The notes beneath the pieces are model-generated. The model was not told the DNA's origin. It made no database searches and was given only the letters and a program-made list of their open reading frames with translations. A stretch of 64,000 nucleotides of DNA from Candidatus Polarisedimenticolia bacterium. Lineage in GTDB: Bacteria; Acidobacteriota; Polarisedimenticolia; Gp22-AA2. The stretch covers positions 1-64,000 of the forward strand of contig DASYUH010000013.1 in NCBI GenBank assembly GCA_036001465.1, given 5' to 3'. Position 1 is the stretch's first letter; each line of letters opens with the position of its first letter. Below are positions 1 through 10,600 of the stretch, in pieces. The position numbers and the translations under genes are program-made.

Positions 1-270
1 TCAGCAGGGGCTGATCTGACAGCCGCCGGCGACAGTCCTGCAGTTGTAGGGCGAGCCGGAGCTCTTGCAGCTCGGACCCCCACCCGGCCCCTTCGCGCAG
101 GCCTTGAATTCGCAACCCGGCGCCGCCACCGCCTGGCTCGCGCCCAGGTCAGCCAGCGCCGACAGATAGGGCGTCGTCGCATTCGGCGACAGACTGCTGA
201 AGATCGTCATGCCCGAGATGACGGCCGCCACGACAAGAACGCGAACCGCGAACTGTAATGCGCGCATCAT
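1..270 (-). CDS. Small secreted Cys-rich protein, unknown function
   Basis: The 89-residue protein has an N-terminal hydrophobic stretch (about residues 5-30) that looks like a signal peptide or membrane anchor. A Ser/Ala/Leu linker follows, then a C-terminal part rich in Gly, Ser and Cys. Six cysteines lie in the last 38 residues (CEFKAC, SCK, NC, GGCQISPC), which suggests a disulfide-stapled extracellular domain. The start is a double ATG preceded by a good GGAGGAG ribosome-binding site. The gene is complete; its TGA lies at the window edge. I do not recognise the family. Export is inferred, not shown. Confidence 0.6.
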   Translation of the reverse strand: MMRALQFAVRVLVVAAVISGMTIFSSLSPNATTPYLSALADLGASQAVAAPGCEFKACAKGPGGGPSCKSSGSPYNCRTVAGGCQISPC

Positions 271-373
271 GGCTCCTCCTCCCGCTGGCTGGCCGCCGCT
301 GCAGACCTACCTGCCGGCGGAGACAGCGGAATCTGAAGTCATTCTAGTACTGGGGGCCGCCTGGACAACAGTC

Positions 374-451
374 TGGCGTCCCCAACGGGATTTGAACCCG
401 TGTTACCGCCTTGAAAGGGCGGTGTCCTAGGCCAGACTAGACGATGGGGAC
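374..451 (-). tRNA. tRNA-Glu (anticodon UUC), encoded CCA
   Basis: On the minus strand the sequence folds as a cloverleaf. The acceptor GTCCCCA pairs with TGGGGAC. The anticodon stem CCGCC/GGCGG carries the loop CTTTCAA, giving anticodon UUC. The T-loop is GTTCAAATC. Discriminator G is followed by a genomically encoded CCA. Confidence 0.95.
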
Positions 452-521
452 CCAGTGCGGCGATGCCGTGGGGCGCGGGCCGATGTGGGCGAGGAATGCT
501 AGCCGCCGCGTCACACGGCTG

Positions 522-977
522 TCAAGAATCGACGAGCACGAGAGTCATCATTTCCCGCTGGGTGGACGCGAAGCCGTGCCTCTCATACACTTCCCGCGCC
601 CGCCGGTTGTCGAAGCCGACGGCCAGGTGAAGCGCGCGCCCGCCGAGATCGCGGCTGGCTCCCGAGACAAACTCGAGGACGCGCGTCCCGAGGCCCAGCC
701 CGCGACAGCGCTCGACGATGAACAGCTCGTCAATGAACATCTCCCGGCCGCCCGCCTCGAGGCCGTAGTCGAACGTCAGGACCACGTACCCGGCAATCGC
801 CTCGTCCTGTCGGACGAGATAGACACGCCCGAGGGCCGGATCGGCCAGCAGCGCCCGCAGCGCCGGCCCCTGCACGTCGGGGCAAAACGCCGCCCCTTCG
901 ATGGGGTAGTACTCGCGCATCATGTCGAGAATGATCGCGGCATCGCCCGGGCCGGCGGAGACATAAATTGGATCCAT
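522..977 (-). CDS. GNAT-family N-acetyltransferase
   Basis: The protein has about 151 residues. It shows the GNAT fold signature: an acetyl-CoA pyrophosphate-binding motif A of the R-x-x-G-x-G/A type (CRGLGLGTRVLEFV), followed by a beta-strand and the C-terminal REVYERHGF motif usual in this family. The ATG at 977 (MDPIYVSAG) was chosen because conserved sequence begins there and an AGGA lies upstream. A longer reading frame to 1097 looks non-coding. The substrate cannot be told from sequence. It lies between tRNA-Glu and the divergent nuclease-like gene. Confidence 0.82.
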   Translation of the reverse strand: MDPIYVSAGPGDAAIILDMMREYYPIEGAAFCPDVQGPALRALLADPALGRVYLVRQDEAIAGYVVLTFDYGLEAGGREMFIDELFIVERCRGLGLGTRVLEFVSGASRDLGGRALHLAVGFDNRRAREVYERHGFASTQREMMTLVLVDS

Positions 978-1177
978 GTCGACGTCCTGAATCAACTTGA
1001 CGGGTCGAAGCTGGGCTCCCTGCGGGAATCTTCTCCACCGGCGACTATTGTTCCACGCCGGCCCCGACAGTGATAGAGTCTTCCCACAGCAGTACATCCT
1101 TTGAATACTCTTGGACCGAAAGCGTCGCTTGGCCTATCGCCCCGGACGCGAGAGGTCTCATACCGGAGGACTCCGAG

Positions 1178-2023
1178 ATGGCTCAGATCCCGAAGAAGAT
1201 CCAAGAACGACTGTTTCGCGAAGTACCGAAGTTGCAACGCGTCCTGCAGGCGGGCAAGCACCGCGACATCAACGAATCGGACACGGGATTAATCGTGGCC
1301 GACATCCTTTCAACCGTCTTTGGTTTCGATAGGTACTCCGAAGTCACAAGCGAGATGGCGATCCGGGGGACCTATTGTGATCTTGCCGTAAAGGTCGATG
1401 GAAAGGTGCAGTACCTGGTCGAAGTCAAAGCCATCGGCCTCGATCTCAAGGACACTCATCTGAAGCAGGCCGTGGACTATGGCGCGAATCAGGGGATCCC
1501 GTATGTCGTGCTCACCAACGGCATCCTGTGGAAGATCCATCGAATCCGGTTCGAAAAGCCGATCCAGAACGATGAGATCTGCGCCTTCAATTTCCTGGAA
1601 CTCAGCCCTCGCAGGGACGCGGACCAGGAGCAACTCTACCTGCTCTGCAAGGAAGGGCTGAGCAAGGCAGCGATTGAGGAATTCAGTGAGCATGTCCAGA
1701 CGGTCAATCGCTTCGTCATCTCAGCGGTGCTGCTCACAGACCCGGTCGTCGACCTCATCCGTCGAGAAATGCGTCGCCTCGCCCCAGGGCTCCGCGTGGA
1801 TGAAGAGGAGGTGCTGTCCATCCTGCAGAACGAAGTTCTCAAGCGCGAGGTCATCGAGGGCGCCAAGGCGCATGAGGCAATGAGCCGCGTAAAGCGCGCC
1901 GCCGGACGCTCTCTCAGGAAGGAGCGCGAGGATGAAGCGCGACAGCCTTCTGCCTCGGCCGGAACTCCGCCAATGTTGCCAGTGGCGGCAAAGCCTGGCT
2001 CAGAGCCGCAGCCTTCGCAATAA
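1178..2023 (+). CDS. PD-(D/E)XK nuclease-domain protein (HsdR N-terminal-like)
   Basis: The protein has 281 residues. The N-terminal half resembles the nuclease domain of type I restriction HsdR subunits and stand-alone type IV-like restriction proteins. A PD-(D/E)XK core is visible: Asp68 (TYCDLAVK), then Glu82-Val-Lys84 (LVEVKAIG). There is no helicase motor and no methylase or specificity subunit beside it, so it is an orphan. The C-terminal 35 residues are charged and Pro-rich. The ATG follows GGAGGA with good spacing. The gene has visibly more A/T and less biased third positions than its neighbours and lies between tRNA-Glu and tRNA-Lys, which suggests acquisition by transfer. A defence role is inferred; a housekeeping nuclease is possible. 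Confidence 0.75.
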   Translation: MAQIPKKIQERLFREVPKLQRVLQAGKHRDINESDTGLIVADILSTVFGFDRYSEVTSEMAIRGTYCDLAVKVDGKVQYLVEVKAIGLDLKDTHLKQAVDYGANQGIPYVVLTNGILWKIHRIRFEKPIQNDEICAFNFLELSPRRDADQEQLYLLCKEGLSKAAIEEFSEHVQTVNRFVISAVLLTDPVVDLIRREMRRLAPGLRVDEEEVLSILQNEVLKREVIEGAKAHEAMSRVKRAAGRSLRKEREDEARQPSASAGTPPMLPVAAKPGSEPQPSQ

Positions 2024-2062
2024 ACGAGGGGCCCCTACGCTTCGTAACTTCAAGAAATTTCT

Positions 2063-2138
2063 TGGTGAGCCGTGCTGGACTCGAACCAGCGACCCTGTGC
2101 TTAAAAGGCACATGCTCTACCGCCTGAGCTAACGGCCC
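2063..2138 (-). tRNA. tRNA-Lys (anticodon UUU), encoded CCA
   Basis: The acceptor GGGCCGT pairs with ACGGCTC (one G-T pair). The anticodon stem TGTGC/GCACA holds the loop CTTTTAA, giving anticodon UUU. The D-arm is TAGCTCAGGCGGTAGAGCA and the T-loop GGTTCGAGTCC. Discriminator A and an encoded CCA follow. A perfect 14-bp palindrome (caagaaatttcttg, 2051-2064) abuts the 3' end but lacks a U-tract. Confidence 0.95.
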
Positions 2139-2219
2139 ACGCCTCGAGGACGGCCGCCATTCTACATCCTTCACGCGCGGAGCCGCACGGGTGTAACATT
2201 TCCCGGCAACGGAGGGGGC

Positions 2220-3356
2220 ATGCAGCTGGAAGCCACGCTGGCCGGCACGTTCTACTGCGATGGCGCGATCCTCGCGAAGGAATGGGAGCGGATCTTCGGC
2301 CGCACGTGGGTCTGCGCCGGACGCGAGGAGCGGGTGGCCGAGCCGGGACAGTTCATCACCCTCGAGATCGGCCGGGAGAGCGTCCTCGTCATGCGCGACC
2401 GCGAGGGGCGGCTGGGGGCCTTCTTCAACGTCTGCCGGCACCGGGGGGCGCGGCTGGTCACGGCCCCGGAAGGGCGCCTGAAGGGGGCGCTGAGCTGCCC
2501 CTACCATGCCTGGACCTACTCCCTGGACGGGCGGCTGGCCGGCACGCCGCACCTGTGGGAAAGTGCGGGGCTGCCGAGGGAGCAGTTTTCCCTCTGCCCG
2601 CTGGCGGTCGGGACGTGGGGGGGATTTGTCTTCATCAACCTGGACGCCGAGCGGGCCAGCCCTCTCCTGCAGGACCTGGGGGACCTCCCCGCCCGCCTGC
2701 GGCGCTACCCCCTGGACAGGCTGCGGATCGGCGCCCGCGCCGAGCACGAGGTGGCCTGCAACTGGAAGATCCTGGTCGAGAACTACCTGGAGTGCTACCA
2801 CTGCCCCGGCGTGCACCCGGAGCTCTGTGATCTGGTGCCGCTGTATCGCAAGGGGGTCGTGGATGCGGCGGGTTCGGGAGACGTCGCCTGGTTCCGGGAG
2901 GGGGCGGTCACCTTCACTCTGGACGGCACCACGAAGCGGCCGTTCCTCACGGGGCTCAACGACGACGAGAAGCGACGGTACGACGGCGAGAGCGTCTTCC
3001 CGACGCTTCTCCTGAACGTCTTCCCGGACTATGCGCAGTACCGGATGCTCCGGCCGCTCGCTCCGGACCGCACCCGCATCGTCACCGAGTGGCTGTTCGA
3101 ACCCGAGACGATGGCGCGGCCGGACTTCGACCCGGCCGACGCCATCGAGTTCATCAACCTGATAGGGCGCCAGGACTGGACCGTCTGCGAGCTCGTCCAG
3201 CAGGGGGTCGGGTCACGGTCCCACGGACACGGGGTCTTCACGCCGCAGGAGACCCACTCCGGCGCGTTCAAGCGGTGGTACCTGGAGCGCCTCGAGTCGG
3301 AGCATCCCGTCGCCCGAGAAGCGCCCGCACGGCCAGGTAGGCCAGAGGCCCGCTGA
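2220..3356 (+). CDS. Rieske-type aromatic ring-hydroxylating oxygenase, alpha subunit
   Basis: The 378-residue protein matches the large subunit of Rieske non-heme iron oxygenases, including choline/carnitine-monooxygenase-like members. The [2Fe-2S] Rieske motif is C-x-H (CRHRGARLV) followed by C-x2-H (CPYHAWTYS) near residues 70-97. The catalytic domain has the mononuclear iron region NWKILVENYLECYHCPGVHP around residues 182-201. The ATG at 2220 follows GGAGGGGG. A weak promoter (TTCACG, 18 bp, TAACAT) can be drawn at 2170-2199. No reductase or ferredoxin partner is adjacent, so the electron donor must be elsewhere. The last 89 bp overlap the convergent permease gene. The substrate is unknown. 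Confidence 0.88.
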   Translation: MQLEATLAGTFYCDGAILAKEWERIFGRTWVCAGREERVAEPGQFITLEIGRESVLVMRDREGRLGAFFNVCRHRGARLVTAPEGRLKGALSCPYHAWTYSLDGRLAGTPHLWESAGLPREQFSLCPLAVGTWGGFVFINLDAERASPLLQDLGDLPARLRRYPLDRLRIGARAEHEVACNWKILVENYLECYHCPGVHPELCDLVPLYRKGVVDAAGSGDVAWFREGAVTFTLDGTTKRPFLTGLNDDEKRRYDGESVFPTLLLNVFPDYAQYRMLRPLAPDRTRIVTEWLFEPETMARPDFDPADAIEFINLIGRQDWTVCELVQQGVGSRSHGHGVFTPQETHSGAFKRWYLERLESEHPVAREAPARPGRPEAR

Positions 3357-4620
3357 CAAGCCCCAGAATCCCCGCCCAGGCCAGCCGCCTCGCTCCAATC
3401 GGCACTCCCGCCCAGCAGATCAGAAACGGCCCGATGCAGATGGCGAGGGCCCCGATCCATCCTCCCGGGACGCGGAAGCGGCGCGGCAGGTCGGGGCGCG
3501 TCCGGCGGAGCCTGAGGAACGACAGGTAGATGAGGGTGTAGATCCCCAGGTTCAGCCACTGGTTCCACACCACGATGTCCGTGAAGCTGCCGATCGTGAG
3601 GGCGATCACCGTGTAGGCCGTCCCCTCGAACAGGAGCGACACCCACGGGGCGCCGAACCGGGCGCCGATCGACGCGAACAGCGCCGGGAAACGTCCCTCC
3701 TGAGCCAGGACCAGCGGGACGCGCGTGTTGATCATGAGCGCGCCGTGGAACAGCGAGACGTTGCTGATCAGCCCGCCGATGGCAATCCAGCCGCCCAGCC
3801 ATTCGCCGCCGAGCCGGAATCCCAGGGTCGAGAAGTGGTGGTCGTCCCACTGGCTGTACGCCGGATCGATCGAGAGGCCGACCAGGATCGGCAGGAGGTA
3901 GCCGAGGAACAGGGCCGGGATGGCCAGCGTGTAGGCGCGTCCGTAGGCGCGTGTCGGATCCCTGACCTCCCCCGCCACGATCGAGACCGAGTCGAGCGTG
4001 TTGTAGCACCACATCCCGTACATCAGGGAGAGGCCGAGCCCCTCGAGGGTCCCCTTGCCCGCGGCGACCAGGGGGGTCACGGCCGATGCGTGGAGCCGCG
4101 GCGTCCCGAGGAGGACGAACAGGACGAACGGCGCCAGGATGAACAGGGTGAAGCCGACCGCCAGGCCGCCGCCGGTCCGGATGCCGCGCAGGTTGATGCA
4201 GACGAAGAGCCAGATCACGAGAACCCGAAGAAGCCGCTCCTGCCAGGGGGCGATGTCGGTCACCCAGTACTTCAGGTACTCGCAGAAGAGCATCGGGTAG
4301 ATCGACGTGTCGGCCAGCATCTTGATCCAGTACCACCAGGCGGTCTGGAAGCCCCAGAACTTGCCGAAGGCCAGCTCGACCCAGCGGAAGAACCCTCCCT
4401 CCTCGGGGACGGCGCTGGACAGCTCGGTGGCGACCAGGGCATGCGACAGGCCCCAGAAGACCAGGCCGACGATGAGCATCAGGACGGCGGCGCCCGGTCC
4501 GCCGTCCCTGACCATCGCCTCGAGCCCGAACGGGCCGGACGAGACGAAGACAAAGATGGTCCCGGCCAGGGTCAGGACACCCAGCCCGCGGCGCAGGCCA
4601 TGCGTGGAGGAGGTGGTCAC
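3268..4620 (-). CDS. APC-superfamily amino-acid permease
   Basis: The 450-residue integral membrane protein has about twelve predicted helices. It carries the N-terminal APC hallmark: a first helix ending in SSGPFGLEAM, then AVPEEGGFFRWVELAFGKFWGF, typical of the amino acid-polyamine-organocation family. It should catalyse proton-coupled uptake or exchange of amino acids or polyamines across the inner membrane. The C-terminus is short and basic. The stop lies inside the 3' end of the convergent Rieske gene. The ATG at 4620 lies just past the terminator of the upstream giant protease gene, so it probably has its own promoter. Substrate is not predictable here. Confidence 0.88.
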   Translation of the reverse strand: MTTSSTHGLRRGLGVLTLAGTIFVFVSSGPFGLEAMVRDGGPGAAVLMLIVGLVFWGLSHALVATELSSAVPEEGGFFRWVELAFGKFWGFQTAWWYWIKMLADTSIYPMLFCEYLKYWVTDIAPWQERLLRVLVIWLFVCINLRGIRTGGGLAVGFTLFILAPFVLFVLLGTPRLHASAVTPLVAAGKGTLEGLGLSLMYGMWCYNTLDSVSIVAGEVRDPTRAYGRAYTLAIPALFLGYLLPILVGLSIDPAYSQWDDHHFSTLGFRLGGEWLGGWIAIGGLISNVSLFHGALMINTRVPLVLAQEGRFPALFASIGARFGAPWVSLLFEGTAYTVIALTIGSFTDIVVWNQWLNLGIYTLIYLSFLRLRRTRPDLPRRFRVPGGWIGALAICIGPFLICWAGVPIGARRLAWAGILGLVSGPLAYLAVRALLGRRDAPTRGAPGTTA

Positions 4621-4637
4621 CTGGCGCGAAGCCTACC

Positions 4638-4666
4638 AAAAAAAAGAGGCCCTTGCGGGCCTCTTT
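4638..4666 (-). terminator. Rho-independent terminator after the giant subtilase gene
   Basis: On the minus strand the stem GAGGCCC / GGGCCTC closes a GCAA tetraloop. It is extended by AAA/TTT flanks and followed by a run of eight T. It lies 24 bp beyond the stop of the 8.8-kb gene and just before the permease start. Confidence 0.93.
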
Positions 4667-4689
4667 GTCGTGCGTGTGTCTCGTTCCTT

Positions 4690-7600
4690 CTACGGACAGG
4701 TGGCCGCTGGCGGCGTCAGGCGGACCGTGTTGTTGACCCCGCGCCCGAGGGCCGTCTTCGCCCCCGCCGTCACGCTGCTGTGGCCGGCGAGGTAGTAGAA
4801 CATGGCGTTCGGCAGCGGCTGAGACACGGCCAGCGCGATCGGGATGTCGGTCCCGACCAGCACGCCGACGCCGGTGCCGCAGGCCAGGATGGCCAGCGAG
4901 CTCAACGCCGTGTCGGGAACACCGGCCGTGGTCGACTGGCCGTCATCGGACTGCGCGCCGCTGAACGCATCGTAGCCGGACATGGTCGGCGGCTGCGGCC
5001 GCGCCGGGAAGTGCAGGGTCGTGATGCCGGTGGCGCGATCGTGCGTCAGGGTCAGGAAGACGTCCGTGCCGTCGCCCGGGTAGACCTTGATCGCGGCGCT
5101 GGCGCCCGTCGTCGTGGTGCAGGCCGGATTGCTGCTGCAACGCGCCATCACCTGGTACGAGGCATCGGCGGCCGGTGAATCCCGGAAGATCGCCTGCGCC
5201 GAGAAGTCCTGCGCGAGGACGCCGTCCTTCAGGAACCTGAACTGCACCTCGCCGTCCGAGCATCCGCCGGGGTTGGTGGTGCCGCTCGCCGACAGCTCGG
5301 CCGTCTCCCCTTTCTCGTAGATGCCGTTGCCGTTGGCGTCTGCGGCCGTCAGGCTCACGATGAAGCCCTTGTCGTTCAGGCTCGAATTGCACTTTTGATC
5401 CGGACCGGCCGGGCAGGTCGATGCCGGCGGCGTGTCTGGATCCGGCACGGGCGACGCCTGGGTGGTGATGGCTCCCGTGACCGTGATGTCATCCACCCAC
5501 CAGCCGTCCTCGTTCAGGCTGTTGTTCCAGCAGGTGCCGGCGCCGCAGCCGTAGGTCTGGTAGTCCTGAGACGGGCCGTTGAGATCGAACTCCCAGCTCG
5601 AGCCAATCCAGCGGATCTGCACCCGCGCGCCGAGGTAGTTCGTCAGGTTGAACCGGGTCAGCACCCAGAGGGCGCCGCTCGGCGGCGCCAGGCTCCCCGG
5701 GACGCCCGGGCCCGGGCAGCCGTAGGTCGTGTTCGCCCCCCAGGCGTTGCCGCAGTGCGACCAGACTCCCAGCGGATAGCACATGGTCTCGTGCGTGCCG
5801 CGCGGTGCGGGATCCGCCGTGCCGGTGTCGGTCGGGGTCAGGTTGCAGTAGGTGACCCGGGCGCCGTAATGGCTCCAGACGTACGGAATGTGATCGTAGA
5901 CGTTCTCGAACGGGGCCAGCTTGTCCCAGGGCCCCCAGGTGTCGCCGCTGCCCGGGGCCGGATCCGGGTTGACGTCGACGCGGATCTGCACGTCGCCGTA
6001 GTCCACCGCCGAGCCGCGCGGAACGTCGGCCTGGATGTTGTCCATCATGTCGGCGATGTGGAAGAACGACAACTGCAGGTCGCCCGCGATCGGAAGCGGC
6101 GTCAGGTTGATCGGCCTCGTGGTGAACGCCGCGAGCTCCCGGAATCCCGTGGTGTCGCCCACGCGACTGTTCGCGTCGGTGTGGCGTCCCCAATGGAGGG
6201 AGTTGTTGCCCGAATAGGCCAGCCCGCCGTTGACCGGGGTCAGCATCAAGGTGGTGTTCGACCCCACGACGTGCGTCGCCAGGCATGTCCCGGGCGGGCA
6301 GTGAATGTGCCACTGCATGTCGTTGTCCGGATCGATGATGCACCCCGGATCCAGGGGCGGGATCAGATAGCCGCCGCAGCCGATTCCGGCGAGCGAGTTC
6401 AGGCCCCCCTGGGCGCTGCCGACCGTGTACCCGATGGTGTCGTTCGGCACTCCGGTGCGCCCGTCGCTGAGGTCGACTCCGCCGCCGTCCGTATCGAGGT
6501 CGAAGTCCTCGAACACGGTCCCGGCGGCCATGCCCGGCCGCGGGGCGGGCACCTTCGTGAGCGTCACGCCGGTCGGCAGGTCCAGGTCGAGGAGGATCTG
6601 GAACCCGACTTTGCGCGCCGTTCCCAGCGCTTCGCGCGACGTGATGTTCAGCGTGAAGTCCCCCTTCGCCGGATTGGCGGCGACGACCGTCTGCGTGCTC
6701 GCCGACACGGTGAATTCGAACGGGCGGCGCTGGCCGCCGATGTTCGCCGTGTCCACGCGCTCGCCCACCGCCAGGTTGCCGACCTTCACGGACGGCTTGC
6801 TCACGCACTGGATGTCGCCCTTGTCGGCCGTGGCGACGTACAGGGTCACATCGCTCAGGGGGATCGGACCGGCGTTCCTCACGGCCATCGTCATCTCGCA
6901 CTTCTCGCCGCTGTCGCAGAAGGCGTCGTGGTCGCCGTTGAGATCGTTGACCTGGACCGCCTCGACGATCAGGTTCGGGAGCACGAGCCGGCCGCAGTTG
7001 ACCAGGAGGCCGAAGTTCACGACGTCGTCGGGAATGCCGTTGTTGTCGCCGTCCACCATGGCGGCGGAGTCGCAGACATCGCCGACTCCGTCGTTGTCGG
7101 CGTCGGCCTGGCGGAAGGTTCCGCCGATGATCGGCGGGTTGGCGGTCACCGGGCAGTTGTCAACGTTGTCCGGGACGACGTCCACGTCCATGTCGTCGTT
7201 GAGGCTCGAGCAGCCGCCGCTGTTGACCACGCCGGCGACCGAGCAGGTCTCCTGTGTGAGAGGCCCGCAGGTGCACTGCGCCGAGGAGCTGGTGCACACC
7301 TTGGTCGGGTCCTCTTGGCAGATGCCGGTCGAGGGGCACTGCGCCTGGGTGGTGCATTGTATCTGGCTGGATCGGCTGCACGAGCCCATCGTCAGGTCCT
7401 GCCTGTGGGCCCCGTTGCAGTCGCCGTCGCAGGCGTCGCCGATGCCGTCGACGTCCGCGTCGGCCTGCGTGGGGTTCGGGGTCCTCACGCACTTGTCGAG
7501 GCGATCGACGAATCCGTCCGCGTCGCGGTCGGAGTTCGAATCGCAGGCCGTGCCCCGGCCGCTCTGCCCCAGGGTCTGGGTGGGGTTGTACACGTCCTTG

Positions 7601-10600
7601 CAGTTGTCGATCTGGTTGACCACCCCGTCGAAGTCGATGTCGTCCAGATCGCAGGCATCCCCGACGCCGTCGTTGTCCGAATCCTTCTGGTCGGGGTTCG
7701 GTGTGGTCGCACCCGGACAGTTGTCGCAGATGTTGCCGATCCCGTCGCCGTCGGCGTCCGCCTGCGTCGGGTTGTAGTCGAACTTGCAGTTGTCGGCGTT
7801 GAACAGCACGCCGTCCCCGTCCAGGTTGTCGAAGTCGTTCTGGGCCACCACCCCGTCGCCGCTGCCGTCGCACTGCGGGTCCTGGTAGTAGAACTGGATC
7901 GTGGTGTCCCCGGTCGACACGAAGAGCGTCGTGTCCGAATTGAGCGCCTGGCTCACCGAGACGCTGCCGATGAAGATCCCCGACGAGGCCGGCGTCTCGG
8001 TCAGGGTGAACGACTTGATCGGATGCAGGGCCGAGACCACCCCCGTCGAGAAGGGCCGGGCGTCGCTCTCGGACGACGCGAGGACCTGGACCGTCCCTGC
8101 ATTGGTGCGCTTCGGGTCGTTGACCGTCACGGTCAGGGCCTCGTTGCACTCGAACAGGGCCGTCCGATCCACCGAAAGGGTGGCGCACTGCTGTCCGGCC
8201 GGTTGGCCGGCCTGCCCGAATCTCTGGCAGGCCGGGGTGTGCGGCGGCACGAACGCCCCCTCGTCCAGCGGGTGACGCTCGTCCCACTCGAAGACGACGT
8301 CGTCGATCCCGAAGCCGTAGTCGGACGGATTGGCCGCGTCCTCCACGGTCCAGAAGCCGATCCCCAGGGCCCAGCGCACGCCCGGATTGACGTCGAACGG
8401 CGTGATCGCCGAGGTCGGGCCTCCCGGGCCGGTGACCGGCGAGGTGAATCCGCCGGCGTAGTTGATCAGGTCGAAGTCGAGGTTGCGGACCGGCCCCTCG
8501 GTGTTGTTCGTCCATCCCCCGGGGGGAGGCGGTGCGCCGGGGGTCGGGTAGGGCAATTCGTTCGACAACCCCTCCGGCATCGGCGAGCTGCTGTTCGGGT
8601 TGGTGTTCTGGGTGAAACCCGTGAATCCGAGTTCGTCGCCGCTCACGAACTGGCTCCCTCCTCCGCCGACGAGCGAATGATCGGCGTCGCCACTCAGCGG
8701 ACCGAAGGTGTAGGGCAGCGCGGAGGACCCCGGATAGAAGCCCGTGCCGGTATCGGTCGCGAAGAAGCCGACCTGGTAGTCGATCCCTCCGTAGCTCTGG
8801 TCGAATTCCTGGCACATCAGGCAGTTGCCGCTGTCGTCATCGAGGTTGTTGTCGACGTTGAAGTTGGCGCCGGTGTTCTCGTTCTGGGTCTGCATCATCG
8901 TATTGAAGCCGAAGCGCTGGAACTCGGCCGTGTACGGCAGGTTGCGGCTGTCCAGCGTCTGGTGCACCTTGGCGATGATCGGCGAGATGACGAAATCCTC
9001 GACGAACTCCGAGCCCGGAGGGGTGGAGGTGTCGACGGCGGTGAGGTGGTTGTCGCACGCGCCTCCGGTTCCCGGCGTCGTGGAATCGCCGTCCCCGGTG
9101 TGCCAGATGCCGGCCCCGTTGTTCTGGAACAGGGCCAGCGGATTGTTGTCAGGGATCGCGGTCTGGAACCCGCACACGCCGGTCGAGACGTATTCCCAGG
9201 ACAGGGCGCGCGCCGTCCCCGGCTTGCTCGCGGGGTGGCGGAAGCCGTTCCATCCGCCGTTGTTCAGATCGAAGTGGAACGGGGCCTTGTCGCTCCCGGG
9301 AGTGGGCCCGCTCGCCGCGAACAGCATCCCCTTGTCCAGGATGCCGTTCGGGATCAGGTCGGGCTCGTTCTGGTCCCGGGATCCGTTGTTGTTCGTGTCC
9401 TCTCCGAGGGTGTTGGTCACCAGGCCGCCGGCGGTGCCCGGGATGAACATCGAGCTCCAGGTCAGGTCTTCGTCCGGCAGCACGATTCCCAGGAACGGGT
9501 CCGTCGTGTCGGCGCGGTCGATCTGGAGATTGCGGTTGAAGTCCCGGATCTCGCGCACGCCTCCCTGCGGGTAATCGGTCGAATAGTGGAACGTCTCGTA
9601 GTCGGAATTGATGGCGTGCCGGAAGCTGAAGGTCTGGCGCGGCAGCTGGATCCTGCCGGAAGAGGCCTGCAGCGTCAGCTTCATGTCCACCAGGCGATTC
9701 GCGACCGCGAGCGCGTTGGCGGTCGGCGCATCGATCCGCAGGGCGAACGTCGCCGCGCTGATCTGGCCTCCCGGAATCCGCCCGATCGACTGGGGCGAAT
9801 TCAGGATGCGGACGGCGGCGGCTCCGGGGCCGCTCGCCGTCAGGGTCGCGGTCACGTCGGAGTAGTCATGGTCCATGTTCGTGTTGACGAACGTCACCGA
9901 GTAGGTGAGGTTCTCGCCGGCGTCCAGGAACTGGTCCTGATCGCAGCCCCCTCCGATGAACGCCTGCTGGGTGTAATCCTCGTTCTCGATCGTGAAGCGC
10001 CAGGCGACCAGGTTCGGCGCGCAGGAGATGCGGGCCGAAGCCGACGCGTCGCGCGGCGAGTCGGTGTAGCGCACGCGCACCGAGTACGGCTCGTCGCTCG
10101 TGTTCCCGTTCGTCTCCAGGATGCCGTTGTTCTGGACGGCGGGGAGCCCTTCGCGCAAAGGCAGACGCGGCGAGGAGTAGGCGTTGCTCGATCCGGCGGT
10201 GAACCCGAAGCCACGCTCGGAGTCCACCACGGTGCCGTTCTTCGTGACCACCTCGAAGGTCGAGGCGGCGGCCACGGCCGTGGCGTTCGTGCCGAGATCG
10301 AAGATCGTGGCGGTGACGTCGTCCGCGCAGCCGTACAGGCTCCGGTCCAGCCGGGCCGTCGAGGCCGGGAACGTGCGGGAGGTCCCGCCGATGGTCTGCG
10401 TGCCGATCCCCTGGATCGGACCGGCCAGGATCAGGCCGTAGGGCTGGCCGTTCGAGTCGAGGAGCGTGTCGCCGTCCGTGTCCTCCCCGGGATCCAGGCG
10501 GAAGTTGGCGGGGTTGGTGTCCTCGTTCGCGCCCGTGATCACCGTGATCTGCCCGGGAGTTGCCCCGCCGGTTCCGCGCTTCACGCGCACCTTCCACATG

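Noticed and set aside
2051-2064. Palindrome caagaaatttcttg as a tRNA-Lys terminator
   Set aside because: It is a short A/T palindrome without loop or U-tract, and it overlaps the CCA end of the tRNA.
377-2138. Genomic island with tRNA attachment sites around the nuclease-like gene
   Set aside because: No direct repeat of either tRNA 3' end and no integrase were found; only base composition suggests transfer.
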